A stretch of DNA of 64,000 bases. It comes from Lunularia cruciata (taxonomy: Eukaryota > Streptophyta > Marchantiopsida > Lunulariales > Lunulariaceae). Below the pieces are notes generated by a model, which saw only the letters and a list, made by a program, of their open reading frames with translations, was not told the origin of the DNA and searched no databases. The position numbers and the translations under genes are program-made. Positions 24,546 through 34,539 of the stretch are shown piece by piece (the stretch's first letter is position 1; every line of letters begins with the position of its first letter). The stretch spans positions 57,175,945 through 57,239,944 of the forward strand of contig OX419755.1 of the NCBI GenBank assembly GCA_948567375.1, given 5' to 3'.

Positions 24546-25003
24546 ATCGGTAGGTAGAGGCCAAAAACACCTTGAAAACTTGAGAGCCAATTTTGAAGGT
24601 CTAAATAACTAAATTCAGCCTCAAAAAATATAATTTCCCTCTCTATCCCCCTACCTCCACACTTTTTTTCTTATCAAGATCTTTCTAATAGCACCTCACA
24701 CATGTTGTTCTATGCTTCTTATATGAAGATTCTCCAAAGATTCTCTTTGGTGAAACTTGTTCGACCAACCAAATATGACAAGGATCAACATGTCATCAAT
24801 CCATGTAACTAATCTAAGGGTGGAGCTTGTTCACATATAATCAATTCATGTATTGGATCCAAGGGTGTAGCTCCCTTTGAGTGAATCCTCTTTGCTATAT
24901 AACAAAGACAAGGTGCTCCTTTGGGCTATCAGAGTATTGAGGAATGAAAAATTGTGTTCTCTTGTATTTTTCTTGGGGTGTTTCTTGTCCTTAAAACATT
25001 ACA
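24545..25003 (+). repeat. LTR fragment of the TGTAAT...ATTACA family (plus copy A)
   Basis: This segment is similar over its length to 38268-38890 (+) and to 35348-36102 (-). Shared blocks include GACCAACCAAATA, CCAAGGGTGTAGCT-like, the TATATAACAAA-type TATA region and GACAAGGTGCTCCTTTGGG. It ends ATTACA at 25003, the same terminus as the copy ending at 38890. Its left end is truncated inside the LTR. It directly follows the gag relic. Confidence 0.6.
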
Positions 25004-25744
25004 TATGGTTACATTTGGGAGTTGGACCAGTGCTAGTGTTCTAGTTGGCTACCATACTTTGTGAGAAAAAGGGTGAGGGTGTCCTACTTCTAGAGCAGAG
25101 GTGGTTGATAGTGGAGATAACTTAGGTGATGAGCATGGGATCCATTTAGTAACCAATGGTTTATGATAGGCAATAATAGTTAGATTGGAGAGTTACCAAC
25201 TAGACTTGCCTTTGAGTGAGCTTAGTTCACACTTGGAGTTGTCCTATTGGACAAGTAGAGTGGGATTTTCCATTTTGTTGGACCTTTAAGGAAGGTCTAT
25301 ACACCAAAGAGATGCAAATCCAATTTGATAATACAAAGGTTAAGCATTCACCATGGCCTACACAAGGGATATGTGGTTCACCTCATTGAGGCTATGTCCA
25401 TGGGAACACATAAAAATCCCATTCTGATCATCCAAGTAATGTGTCACCAAGAGCTCCTACTAGCTCCCACATATAGTAGTCTAGCCCTAGACTTATTGTC
25501 ACAATCAAGCTAACTTGAGTTACTCTAGACTTGAGTTAACTCCTAACAATCTCTCCCTTGACTCATGTCTTGGGGTCCTTAACCTCTATAACCTATATGA
25601 AGGCCTAAAAGGAGGCCTAACATATGTCCTTCCGTAAACTAGAGTTAACTAGAACTAAGCCGTAGCCTAAACAAGATAGAGTAAAATCATATATGGAGAT
25701 AACAAAAATGCTAATCTACTCTACTTGTGTCCATATGCAACACC
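25004..25744. other. Repeat DNA left of the chromovirus, probable 3' part of the copia relic
   Basis: On the minus strand, a purine-rich run (CAAGGGAGAGAT) at about 25551-25562 is directly followed by TGTTAGGAGTTAACTC. That is the usual look of a polypurine tract next to the start of a plant copia LTR. If so, 25562-25744 is the 3' end of the copia internal region and the sequence below 25551 is its LTR. No matching second LTR was found, so this remains tentative. Confidence 0.35.
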
Positions 25745-25836
25745 TATAGTGTAAAAGACTAAATCCAAGGAGAGAAATAGGAGAACAGAAATTCACATTG
25801 GGACACTTGAATGCCTAGCATGAGCTTTGGCTTTGG

Positions 25837-25844
25837 TATTTATA
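25837..25844 (-). promoter_or_regulatory. TATA box of the chromovirus 3' LTR
   Basis: The minus strand reads TATAAATA here. The same box is at 31040-31047 in the 5' LTR and 37300-37307 in the second copy, so its position is conserved among the three LTRs. It would place the transcription start a few tens of bases towards lower coordinates. Confidence 0.65.
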
Positions 25845-25986
25845 GCTAGCATACAAGGCCCTTGAGAATCTTCTCAAGTAGCTTCCTCAAGTCGCTTTCT
25901 TAGAGTGCAAGCCAAGTAAACTAGGAAGCTTCTCAAGAAGCTTCCTTCTAGAAGCCACCTACTTGGCGTGCAAGCTAAGCTAGTTG

Positions 25987-25999
25987 GAAGCTTCTAGAA
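25987..25999. promoter_or_regulatory. Perfect three-unit heat-shock element in LTR
   Basis: GAAGCTTCTAGAA fits the heat-shock factor consensus GAAnnTTCnnGAA exactly. On the element strand it lies about 143 bp upstream of the TATA box. The same 13 bases are kept in the 5' LTR (31190-31202) and in the second copy (37391-37403). Binding by heat-shock factor is inferred from the consensus only. Confidence 0.6.
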
Positions 26000-26061
26000 G
26001 CTACTTACTTGAGGTGCAAGCTAAGCTAGCTGGGAAGCTTGCCAAGAAGCTTCCTAGATAC

Positions 26062-26074
26062 TTCCAGAATATTC
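26062..26074. promoter_or_regulatory. Second heat-shock element in LTR, opposite phase
   Basis: TTCCAGAATATTC fits TTCnnGAAnnTTC exactly. The corresponding positions in the 5' LTR (TTCCAAAATATTT) and in the second copy (TTCCAGGATATTC) have one or two substitutions, so this one is intact only here. Confidence 0.5.
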
Positions 26075-26144
26075 TAGGCTAATTTGTCTTATGTGCTACT
26101 TCGTAAGCCCGACTAACTTTGTCGCCAAACTCCATATTGTTACA

Positions 26145-26156
26145 TATTCCCCCACC
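26145..26156 (-). other. Polypurine tract of the chromovirus
   Basis: The minus strand reads GGTGGGGGAATA directly before the 3' LTR terminus TGTAACA. The position and purine content fit the plus-strand primer of an LTR retrotransposon. Confidence 0.8.
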
Positions 26157-26198
26157 GCTAGTTGGTGACGTCCTCGTTGCCAGTGAAGCTTCAAATTC

Positions 26199-26480
26199 CT
26201 AGATGGCCATCTGTGCATTCTGGAGGTGAGAAAGAGGTTCCCAAGTGGCATCATGAAGGGGATACCCTTTCCAAAGTACCTTGTACTCCGTATGTTGGCG
26301 ACGGCCTCGTTCAATATGGCGACATGCAAGGATACGGCCAACTTCGTACTCCTCATGATCATTGATAGGGACATGAAGAGAGGGAGATTGGACTTGAGAG
26401 GAAAAGGAAGTGGGGTTAGGAACAAAGGGTTTCAACTCGGAAACATGAAAGATAGGATGGATATGCATGTGACAAGGCAA
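26199..26480 (-). pseudogene. Chromodomain at the end of gypsy pol
   Basis: This 93-residue open piece holds the end of integrase (HPIFHVSELKPFVPN) and then a chromodomain: YEVGRILACRHIERGRR, EYKVLWKGYPLHDATWEP. The aromatic cage-type positions (Y of YEV, W of LWKGY, W of TWEP) are present. Chromodomains at this place define chromoviruses and are thought to direct integration to marked heterochromatin. The piece is open, but the frame upstream is broken. Confidence 0.85.
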
Positions 26481-26628
26481 GGCAAGTCGATAAGCAATAG
26501 GAGAGACAATTTGGGTGATATCAAAGGGTCCTATCCAATTAGGAGCAAGTTAACAAACTTGGGTATCAAGTGGGAGAGGGAGGTTACTAGAGGATAATAT
26601 GACTTTTTCACCCACTTCAAAGGTGAGA

Positions 26629-27605
26629 TCACAATGATGGTGGTCCGCATATTGTTTTTGGCAATTCTGAGCAACAAGGAGGTGAGACTTGGCTTGTTGG
26701 AGAGATTGGGATATAGTGGTCAAGAATGTGGAAGTATGAGGAACTTGAGATGGAGAGGAGCAAGAAGAGAATCTGGAATAAGCAAATCTTGGCCAAAATT
26801 AAGAAAGAAAGGAGAGAATCCGGTGCTTGCCTATTTGGAATTGTTGTAGGAAAATTCTGCAATGGCAAGACATTCATCCCAATTGGTATGGTGGACATTG
26901 ACAAAGTCACGCAACATATCCTCCAATGTACGATTTGCACGTTTGGTTTGTCCATCAGTTTGAGGATGATAGGCCGTGGACAAAGCAAGCTTAGTGCCGA
27001 GTATCTGAAAGAGTGCTTACCAAAACTTCTTGGTAAATCAAGGATCATGATCAAAGATGAGTACGCATGGCATCCCATAATGCTTGAAGACATTGTTGAA
27101 GTAGATTTGCGCTAAGGTTGGAGCATCCATGGTATCACAGGTTGGTGCCAAGTGGATTTGCTTATTAAGCTTATCCACAAACACCACAATGGCGGTGTGT
27201 CCTTGTTTTGTCTTTGGCAAGGATGTGATGAGATCCAAGCTCCCATCAAGTTGATGGAATGGCAAGTGGTTGAAGGAGTCCACTCGGCTTTTGGTTGCTA
27301 GCCTTGTTATGTTGGCAGCTCTCACACAATCGGACAAATTCTTGAACATTTTGTGTCATGTTGGGCCACCACCATTGACATTGGATGGTACCCAAGGTCT
27401 TGTCCACACCCATGTGACCAGCAATGGGTAAATCATGGGCTTCTTGAAGGCGCACGAGTCGAAGATCACCTTTGGTGGGAACATAGATCCGATCCGCATG
27501 GAATAGAATGCCTTTCTTGAAAGAGAAGGGGTTGTACTCCTTGTCACCTGTTGTTAGATGACCATGTACCATTTGGAAGAAGGGCTCTTGTTTAGAGCTA
27601 ACCAA
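26629..27605 (-). pseudogene. Integrase region of the chromovirus
   Basis: The open pieces at 27605-27246, 27349-27038 and 27093-26629 together span the zinc-binding and catalytic parts of a gypsy integrase. Visible are HMGVDKTLGTIQCQWWWPNM and VRLCESCQHNKASNQKPSGLL (the HHCC-type region), then the catalytic-core stretch LDLITSLPKTKQGHTAIVVF with its aspartate. Shifts of frame between the pieces mean it cannot be translated as one protein. Confidence 0.8.
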
Positions 27606-27779
27606 AACTTGTTATGGATCTTGGGGTCAATTGACACCGTCGTAATTGCTACCGTGATGAGAGGAAGAGAATCCAAATCAGGTCGTTGTGATAGAGCATT
27701 AGGGATGACATGGAACCAACCTGGTTTGTACTCAAGTTTGATGTCAAAAAATTGGATTTTCTCTTCCCATCAATGACGT

Positions 27780-28098
27780 TGACTCTTCATGTGCTCCAGG
27801 TGTAAGGTCTACAACAATGGCTTGTGATCAGTTTGCATGATCACTTGTTTCCCCAAGAGATAATGCCTCCATACCTTGGTGGCATATACCATTGCAAGTT
27901 GTTCCCAATCTCAAGCATAGTAATTTCTTTAGTTGTATTTAGTCGGTGAGACACAAAGGCAATGGGATGTAGTCCATCTGGGGATTCTTGTTGCAACACA
28001 ACTCCAATTGTAAAGTTAGAAGCATCAAAATCAACCACACAAGGTAGTTGAAGATCATATGGTTGAAGAATGGGTCTTGAAGACACCATATGTTTCAA
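27780..28098 (-). pseudogene. RNase H region of the chromovirus
   Basis: The open piece 28098-27841 reads CVVDFDASNFTIGVVLQQ followed by HPIAFVSHRLNTT, the start of the RNase H-like domain that follows reverse transcriptase in gypsy pol. The catalytic aspartate of FDAS is present. The rest continues in other frames with stops. Confidence 0.75.
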
Positions 28099-28131
28099 CT
28101 TTTGGAATGCTTCTTCATGCTTGGTGTTCTA

Positions 28132-29103
28132 CTAGAAGCTCGAGTTCTTTCCCAAGAGGTCAATCAATGGTGCAACCACATGGGCATAATAGTGGATGAA
28201 CCACCAGTAAAAATTGGCCAATCCATTGAATGCCCGTACTTCTGTAGCATCCTTTGGGGTAGGACAATTAGTAATGGCCTTGATCTTCTCTTCTTCCATC
28301 TTGATCCCCTTTGCGGAGATCTTATGACCCAAGAAGGTAACCTCCTTTTGCCAAACGGTACACTTTGACTTCTTGTAGTAAAATTTCCATTGTCATAGTC
28401 ATCTTAGGACTTCTCGCACATGATTCATGTGTTCTGCCTCTGTCTTGCTACAGATTAAGATATCATCCAAGAATACCACCACTAACCGATCCAATAGTCC
28501 ATCCAACACCCGATGCATCTGATCCATGAAGACTACCGGAGCATTAGTGAGTCCAAAAGGTCAAACTCTCCACTTGAAATGCCCATACCTTGTGTGAAAG
28601 GTAGTCTTTTGCACATCCTCTCTATCAATAAGAATTTGCCAATAGTTGCTGTGAAGATCCAACTTGGAAAAGTAATGTGCTCCACTTAGTTGATCAAGCA
28701 AGTCATTGATCCGAGGCAAGGGATATGCATTCTTCATAGTTTTCTCATTGAGCCCATGATAATCAATACATAAATGAAGTCCTCCATCCTTCTTTGGAAC
28801 AAATAGTACCGGTGCTCCCCAAGGAGAGGTACTATGTCGTATGAAGTCCTTTTCCAACAACTCCATAAGTGTTGTTTGCAACTCCTCCAACTCCTTTGGT
28901 GAGAGCCGATAGATTGGTCTACTCATTGGAGTACTCCTTGGTAATAAATTGATCTTGAAGGGCATACCTCGATCGGAAGGTAATCCCTTTGGCAGATCAT
29001 TCGGAAACACGTCCACAAACTCCTTAACTATCCAATCAACCATTACTTGATGAGGCTCTTGGTCCTCCACAGATTGGTCTTGTGCAATCGGCTTGATCCA
29101 CAC
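28132..29103 (-). pseudogene. Reverse transcriptase region of the chromovirus
   Basis: The first piece (29103-28561) has the entry motif [14 protein letters not shown], then [28 protein letters not shown] and [17 protein letters not shown] stop falls exactly before PFGLTNAP. In the next part the catalytic box reads [10 protein letters not shown], with both aspartates. The connection region (28332-28132) contains VTFLGHKISAKGI and NFYWWFIHYYA. Further stops separate these parts. Confidence 0.88.
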
Positions 29104-29340
29104 CGCAAATACAGACTTATCTTCCTCTAAAGCTTGCTCTATGGCTGCTTTACTAACAAACTTCCTTTCTAGGGACTCATCTCTCTTCCACGCCTACTCC
29201 ATGGTTGCCTTCTTGGCAAACTTCCCATCTTAGGACTCCACTTCCTTCAAGGTTTGCTCTATGGCTACCTTCTCAACAAACTTCCCATCTTGGGACTGAC
29301 TATTCTTAGGTGTCTTACTCAGAGGTGCTAGACAACCTAA

Positions 29341-29733
29341 TCAGAAATTCCTACCTTGGTGTTCTACTTGAATTTGGCGTCTTGTCCAATCAAATTGAAC
29401 CTTTTGACGTTCAAGCCAAGGTAGACCCATAATGATATCATAGTGTAGAGGTGCCACTACAAACCTCATACACTCCAAATACTCCTTCCCAATCTTGAAG
29501 GTAACAGGATGCAAGGTGCGGAATGAAGAACCCTTTCTACCATCCGCCATCATCAAACTACTTCCAATCACTGGCTTGATGGGAATACCCAATTCCTTTG
29601 CTACTTGCATAGACATGCAATTCTCTGAACTTCCAGAATCACCCAAAATCCTACAACCCCCATTAGATATCATACCTTGCAAGTGAAGCAAACTTGCATA
29701 GATCGAGCCTTCAATCCCATTGGAACTAATCAA
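29341..29733 (-). pseudogene. Protease region of the chromovirus
   Basis: This 130-residue piece has the aspartic protease signature in the form ILGDSGSSENC, followed by SLMMADG and MGLPWLERQKVQFDW, as in gypsy proteases. The DSG triad is intact. The piece is open throughout but is separated from reverse transcriptase by a degraded linker (29104-29340) with repeated short motifs. Confidence 0.8.
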
Positions 29734-29844
29734 GCTCCCAATAGGCGGCTCAAATTCTCCTATTGGGATTCCTTGTTTCCCTGATCATTCCGCTCCACAA
29801 CCTCCACTTGGGCAACTTGTCGAGGTCGTCCATTCTTGAGTGGA

Positions 29845-30690
29845 CATTCATTAATGCAATGCCCTAATTGGCGACAATAAAAACAACCACCATTTTGTCA
29901 CAATTTCTCCCTATTTGCTGTGCCAAGTGGTCTTCATTGAATTGCATCAATCTCCATTGGTGCTGGCTCCTCTGCTTGTATGTAGTGTATTGGTAGGCTT
30001 TGTGGAGGTCGAGATTGAGACCATGTTGTTGCTACCAAGGAATCAAAACGTTCTGCCAACCGCATGGGTTCCTCCAAGTGTTGTGGCTCTCGCATGGTTA
30101 CCTCTAATTTGGTTCTCACCTTCAAGCCCCTCACGAATCGATCCAGAGATTCACCTTCCAATACATCTAGAATTTTCATGATGGTGTTTTGGAACTGTGT
30201 GATGTAACTTCTTACAGAGCCAATCTGTTTCAACTCTGCCAACTTATCCCGTGTAGCTCGTGTGGCATTTATAGCTTGGAACCGACTAATTATTGCACTC
30301 TTGAATTTTGCCCATGTCAAGATTGGTGTAACCATTTGTTGTTTGGCTCGCTCTACTCAGAATCTCCACCATAGCTTTGCTACTCCATCCAATTGGCTAG
30401 AAGCAAAGAGAATCTGTTTTTGCTCATCTTGTAGATTGGTAGCTTCAAAATAACATTCACAATCAAACACAAAATTCTCCACTGCACCCGAGAGATTCTT
30501 GCCTTCAAATACCTTGGGTTTAAGGAATCTGATCCGATCTTCTCCTTCTCGAATTGGTACTCTCTCCACTTGCTCTTGTCGTTGAAGATCTTGTTCATCC
30601 AACAATCAAGTAAAGTGCTCAATTTGTTGTTGCATAGCAAAGATAACATCAGGTATTGCCACCATGGTTGCTCCTCTATCACACCACTCC
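29845..30690 (-). pseudogene. Gag region of the chromovirus
   Basis: Pieces 30605-30357 and 30335-29934 read through a retrotransposon gag domain (ENFVFDCECYFEATNLQDEQ, GVAKLWWRF, then KFKSAIISRFQAI and GSVRSYITQFQNTI). A nucleocapsid knuckle CFYCRQLGHCINEC follows near 29850-29900. A stop follows WWRF, and other stops precede the knuckle. The N-terminal methionine cannot be fixed. Confidence 0.8.
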
Positions 30691-30921
30691 CAATCTCTCT
30701 AATTTATTAACACATAGAAATAACACGTCCACTTTTCTCCATAAGTTACAACCGGAAGCACCAAGGGTTCCTCAGATATGTTGATCATATGCAAAAAATC
30801 TTGTCCAAAGTGCAAGGTGATGAACTATGTGAAATGATGCTTGGGTAGTATTTGGATGCAAAAATCCAATGGTTTGGTGGAAGTGGATTTGGTGGTCTAA
30901 AATTCCATCCATCCCATTCCT

Positions 30922-30934
30922 GCTCTGATACCAA
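30922..30934 (-). other. Primer binding site (tRNA-iMet type)
   Basis: The minus strand reads TTGGTATCAGAGC directly after the 5' LTR. TGGTATCAGAGC is the usual plant primer site complementary to the 3' end of initiator methionine tRNA. Confidence 0.9.
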
Positions 30935-31039
30935 TGTAAAAGACCGAATCCGAGGAGAGAAATAGGAGAATGGAAACTCACATTGTGACACTTGAATTGA
31001 GGGAAAACTCCGAATGCCTAGCATGAGCTTTGGCTTTGA

Positions 31040-31047
31040 TATTTATA
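31040..31047 (-). promoter_or_regulatory. TATA box of the chromovirus 5' LTR
   Basis: The minus strand reads TATAAATA, the likely core promoter for the element transcript, at the same place as in the other two LTR copies. Confidence 0.65.
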
Positions 31048-31189
31048 GGTAGCATACAAGACCCTTGAGAAGTTTCTCAAGAAGCTTCCTCAAGCCGCTT
31101 TCTTAGAGTGCAAACCAAGTTAACTAGGAAGCTTCTCAAGAAGCTTCCTTCTAGAAGCCGTCTTCTTGGCATGCTAGCTAAGCTAGTTG

Positions 31190-31202
31190 GAAGCTTCTAG
31201 AA
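31190..31202. promoter_or_regulatory. Heat-shock element in the 5' LTR
   Basis: GAAGCTTCTAGAA is identical to the element in the 3' LTR, although the two LTRs differ at about 8% of positions. It lies in the promoter-proximal U3 part of the LTR. Confidence 0.6.
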
Positions 31203-31780
31203 GCTACTTACTTGAGATGCAAGCTAAGCTAACCGGGAAGCTTCCCAAGAAGCTTTCTAGATACTTCCAAAATATTTTAGGCTACTTTGTGTGTCTTATG
31301 TGCTACTTCGTAAGGCCGACTAACTTTGTCGCTAAAATCCATATTGTTACATATAGTTTGATACAATGTCTCAAAAAACTTTCCCAAGATATCACTTTTT
31401 AAAAAGCATCAGCAAGATTGAGTTTACTATCTTGACTAACTCAATCATATTATCAAACACAACTTGCTTGAGAAAATGATACCTTATATCAATGTGCTTC
31501 ACTCTACTTTCCATTACCTGATTCATAGCTAGATGTAAAGCACTTTGGCTATCCTATTATACACTCACAATATCATGAGTCAATCACATCTCTATGATAA
31601 GCTTGTCCAACCAGACAGCTTCCTTCATTGCTCTTGGTGCTGCTACATACTCAACTTTTGTAGTAGACCAAGCTATGTACTTCTACAATGTAGATCTCCA
31701 ACTTATGCATCCACCTCCATGTGTGAACACATACCCAGTCATAGATTTCATCCAATCCAAATCTTGTCCATAGTTAGTAT

Positions 31781-32768
31781 CTACATAGCCAATAAGTGAT
31801 TGGCATTGTAAGATTTAGCATCAAAAAAAAGGCCAAAATCCAATGTACCCTTGAGATATCTGAGGATCCACTTCACAGCTTCCCAATGTATCCTCCCTAG
31901 ATTTGACATGTATCTACTATTCTTGCCTATAGCTAGAGCAATGTCAAGCCTAGTGCAAATTATCAAAAACATGAGACTACACATTGCCTTGTCATAGGAG
32001 ATCTTGGACATCAAACCTTTCTCCACAACATCTATTGGACAAAGAGTTGATGAAAGCTTGAAATGAGTAGATAATGGAGTACTCATAGACTTGCAATTCT
32101 CCATGTTAAATTTTTCAAGTACCTTTCTAGCATAATTCCCTTGGGCTAACCACAACTTTCCATCCTCCAAGTTTCATTGGATCTCCATCCCCAAAATCCT
32201 CCTTGTTGTACCAAAATCTTTCATTCTAAATTCAAAACTCATGAGAGCTTTGAGCTTATCAACATTGTATTTGTCCCTAGCTATAATAAGCATGTCATCC
32301 ACATAGAGTACTAGAATAATGAAGCCAAAGAGTTCATTACTCACCTTTTTCATGTATATATAGGGATCAAACACACTCTGTTTAAATCCTTGTGACCTCA
32401 TGAAATCATAGTTTGTTACATTGTCTAGGGGCTTGCTTCAATCCATATAAGGATTTCACCAACCTACAAACCATAGCCTCTTGGCTTTTTGTCACAAAAC
32501 CTATAGGCCGTCGCATGAAGATCACCACATCTAAATTTCCATAGAGTAAAGCGATGACGACATACATTTGATCTAGGATAAGACTAAAGTAAGTAACAAG
32601 TACACACAATAAGTGAATAGTGTCATACTTAGCAATAGGAGAGTAGACTTCATTGTAATCCACACCTTTTTCTTGTTTGAAGCCCTTGGCCACCAACCTG
32701 GCCTTGTAGATCTTCTGTTTTCCATCAATGGGGCTATGTTTTAATTTGTAAACCCACTTATTGTCCAC
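31781..32768 (-). pseudogene. Copia reverse transcriptase region
   Basis: Piece 32768-32406 has WVYKLKHSPIDGKQKIYKAR, RLVAKGFKQEKGVDYNEVYS and YGLKQAPRQ. Piece 32401-32174 has the catalytic box LYVDDMLII with both aspartates and the GMEIQ end. Piece 32170-31781 continues with WLAQGNYARKVLEKFNM and ILRYLKGTLDFGL towards RNase H. The pieces follow each other closely with frame breaks near 32404 and 32172. Confidence 0.88.
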
Positions 32769-33186
32769 TAGCTATTGATGTTTTGGAAGCTTTATTAACT
32801 CCCAAGTCTTGTTGTTAATCAATGATTTCATCTCTCTTTGGATTGGAGCATTCCCCTCAAGCTTGTTCATCAAAGCTAGAGCCTCATTGTATGAAGAAGG
32901 TTCCTCTTCTTCCAATATCAAAGCCATACCACCATCATCATCAAGAGATATATCCTCATCTCTTAATTGTGTTGAATCAGCCCATTTGCCAAATTGTTCA
33001 GGAGCACAAATAGAACATCTAGACGTCCTCCTTGTTGATGACTTTGCTTGATCTTCTTGTGTTGATAGGTGTCAAGGTTCACCAATCTCTTCATGCCCTT
33101 GTGATTTCTCAATTTGGAGAACTTGCTCCTCTATGGGAGCACCTCCTTGTAACTCATCATGAAAAACATCATAATTAATCTCTCCC

Positions 33187-34336
33187 TCAAAAATATTTAG
33201 GGGAAATTTCCCTTGTCAGTATGAGGAACCAAAGCTTTCTCCCCCTCGGTTGATGATCTAGACTCATTGAAGAAATATCTCTAATGACAATCAATTTATA
33301 GGTGAGGAAATCCCACAACCTATAACCCTTCACACCTCTCTGATAGCCAAGAAAAATACATTTCTTGGAAGTAAGATCTAGCTTGGATCTATTTTCCTTG
33401 GGTATGAGAGGATATTCATTACATTCAAAGACTACTAAATAACTATAATCTGCAAGCCGTTTGTGCCTGATCTCAAACGGTGTCATGTAATGAGTTGCAC
33501 TAGAAGGAGAACAATTTACTAAGTAAGCTAAAGTGTTGAAAGCTTCAGCCAAAAACACATGTGATAAACCTGATTGGCTCAACATACTCCTCATCTGCTC
33601 CAATAATGTTCAATTGAGCCTCTCAACAACACCATTTTTCTGTGGAGTATATCCTGTAGTGAGATGGTGAGTTATCCCCTCTTGTTGACAAAACACCTCA
33701 AATTCTCTAGAAGTGTATTCCCCGCCATTATCTGATCATAGAAATCTCACTTTCTTACCAGTTTGAGTCTCAACTTGGGTTTTCCATTTCTTGAAAGTGA
33801 CAAAGACTTTTGATGTAGGAAATGAATCCATACAAACCTCAAATAATAGTCGATAAAAGATACATAGTATCGCTTTCTTGAATGTGAGAGAGTAGGAGAT
33901 AAGCCCCATACATCACTATGTATATAGTCAAGGATTTCTTGGAACTATGAGCTCCAATGTCAAAAGCAATTTGATGTTGCTTCCCTAGTACACAATGCTC
34001 ACAAAATTTCAAATTACTAGACTACAGTGTAGAAATAACGCCTTTCTTGCAAAGAATAGACATGCTCTTCACACTAATGTGACCTAGCCTTGAATGCCAC
34101 AAGTAGTCAATCATATCATGAGATCTAGTAGCATGAGCTTCTCCACAAATAGTGTTGCCCTCTAGCACATAAAGATTCTTGTGCCTATTACCCTTCAAGA
34201 TGACTTTTCTCTTAGCCATAACTTGAAATACACCATCAACTACTTCCCATTGATGACTATTTTTGTCTAACATACCAAGAGATATCAAGTTCTTCCTCAT
34301 GTCAAGGATATGTCTGACAATAGTCAATGTGTGCAC
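33187..34336 (-). pseudogene. Copia integrase region
   Basis: The piece 34336-34022 is the GAG-pre-integrase part, ending in the zinc-binding-type LWHSRLGHISVKSM. The piece 33603-33187 is the C-terminal half of the integrase core (SGLSHVFLAEAFNTLAYLVN, TPFEIRHKRLADYSYL, KCIFLGYQRGVKGYRLW). The part between them (33604-34021) reads in broken frames. Confidence 0.8.
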
Positions 34337-34539
34337 AAGACCATCAAATATTTGAATCTTAACAGATCCAATGCCTACAATTCAACAAGGGTGATCATTC
34401 CCCATCAAAATTGACATATTTGATATCAAGTAAGAACTAAAGAACTCTCCTCTATAACACATATGGTATGAAAAAGAACAATCTAGAATTCATTCATCTC
34501 CTCTTTGTTAAAAAGAAGTGCAAGGGCATATTGTTAGTG

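Larger units (their letters stand above)
25750..26144 (-). repeat. 3' LTR of the chromovirus (395 bp)
   Basis: On the minus strand it runs from TGTAACA at 26144 to CTTTTACA at 25750. It holds a TATAAATA box (25844-25837) and, upstream of it, four GAAGCTTC dyads (25925-25932, 25937-25944, 25987-25994, 26046-26053). Two exact three-unit heat-shock elements are at 25987-25999 and 26062-26074. It aligns with the 5' LTR end to end apart from two gaps. Confidence 0.93.
30935..31351 (-). repeat. 5' LTR of the chromovirus (417 bp)
   Basis: It starts TGTAACA at 31351 and ends CTTTTACA at 30935 on the element strand. A TATAAATA box is at 31047-31040, and an exact GAAGCTTCTAGAA heat-shock element at 31190-31202 lies about 143 bp upstream. 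It is 22 bp longer than the 3' LTR because of one 18-bp and one 4-bp difference. Confidence 0.93.
25745..31356 (-). mobile_element. Full-length Ty3/gypsy chromovirus with TATAG target duplication
   Basis: This is a complete LTR retrotransposon on the minus strand. The 5' LTR is 31351-30935 and the 3' LTR 26144-25750; both start TGTAACA and end CTTTTACA on the element strand. The five bases TATAG flank it exactly on both sides (25745-25749 and 31352-31356). Inside the 5' LTR lies a tRNA-iMet primer binding site, and inside the 3' LTR a polypurine tract. The domain order gag, zinc knuckle, protease, reverse transcriptase, RNase H, integrase, chromodomain is that of chromoviruses. By hand alignment the LTRs differ at about 32 of 395 positions (~8%) plus an 18-bp and a 4-bp indel. 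Many stops interrupt the ORFs, so this copy is old and non-autonomous. Confidence 0.93.

Noticed and set aside
25925-25999. Repeated GAAGCTTC dyads as restriction-site or satellite-like repeats
   Set aside because: They are not tandem with a fixed period; spacing and GAAnnTTCnnGAA extension fit heat-shock elements better.
26226-27115. Plus-strand ORFs of 120-130 codons within the chromovirus
   Set aside because: They are antisense to the integrase and chromodomain region, whose motifs are on the minus strand.
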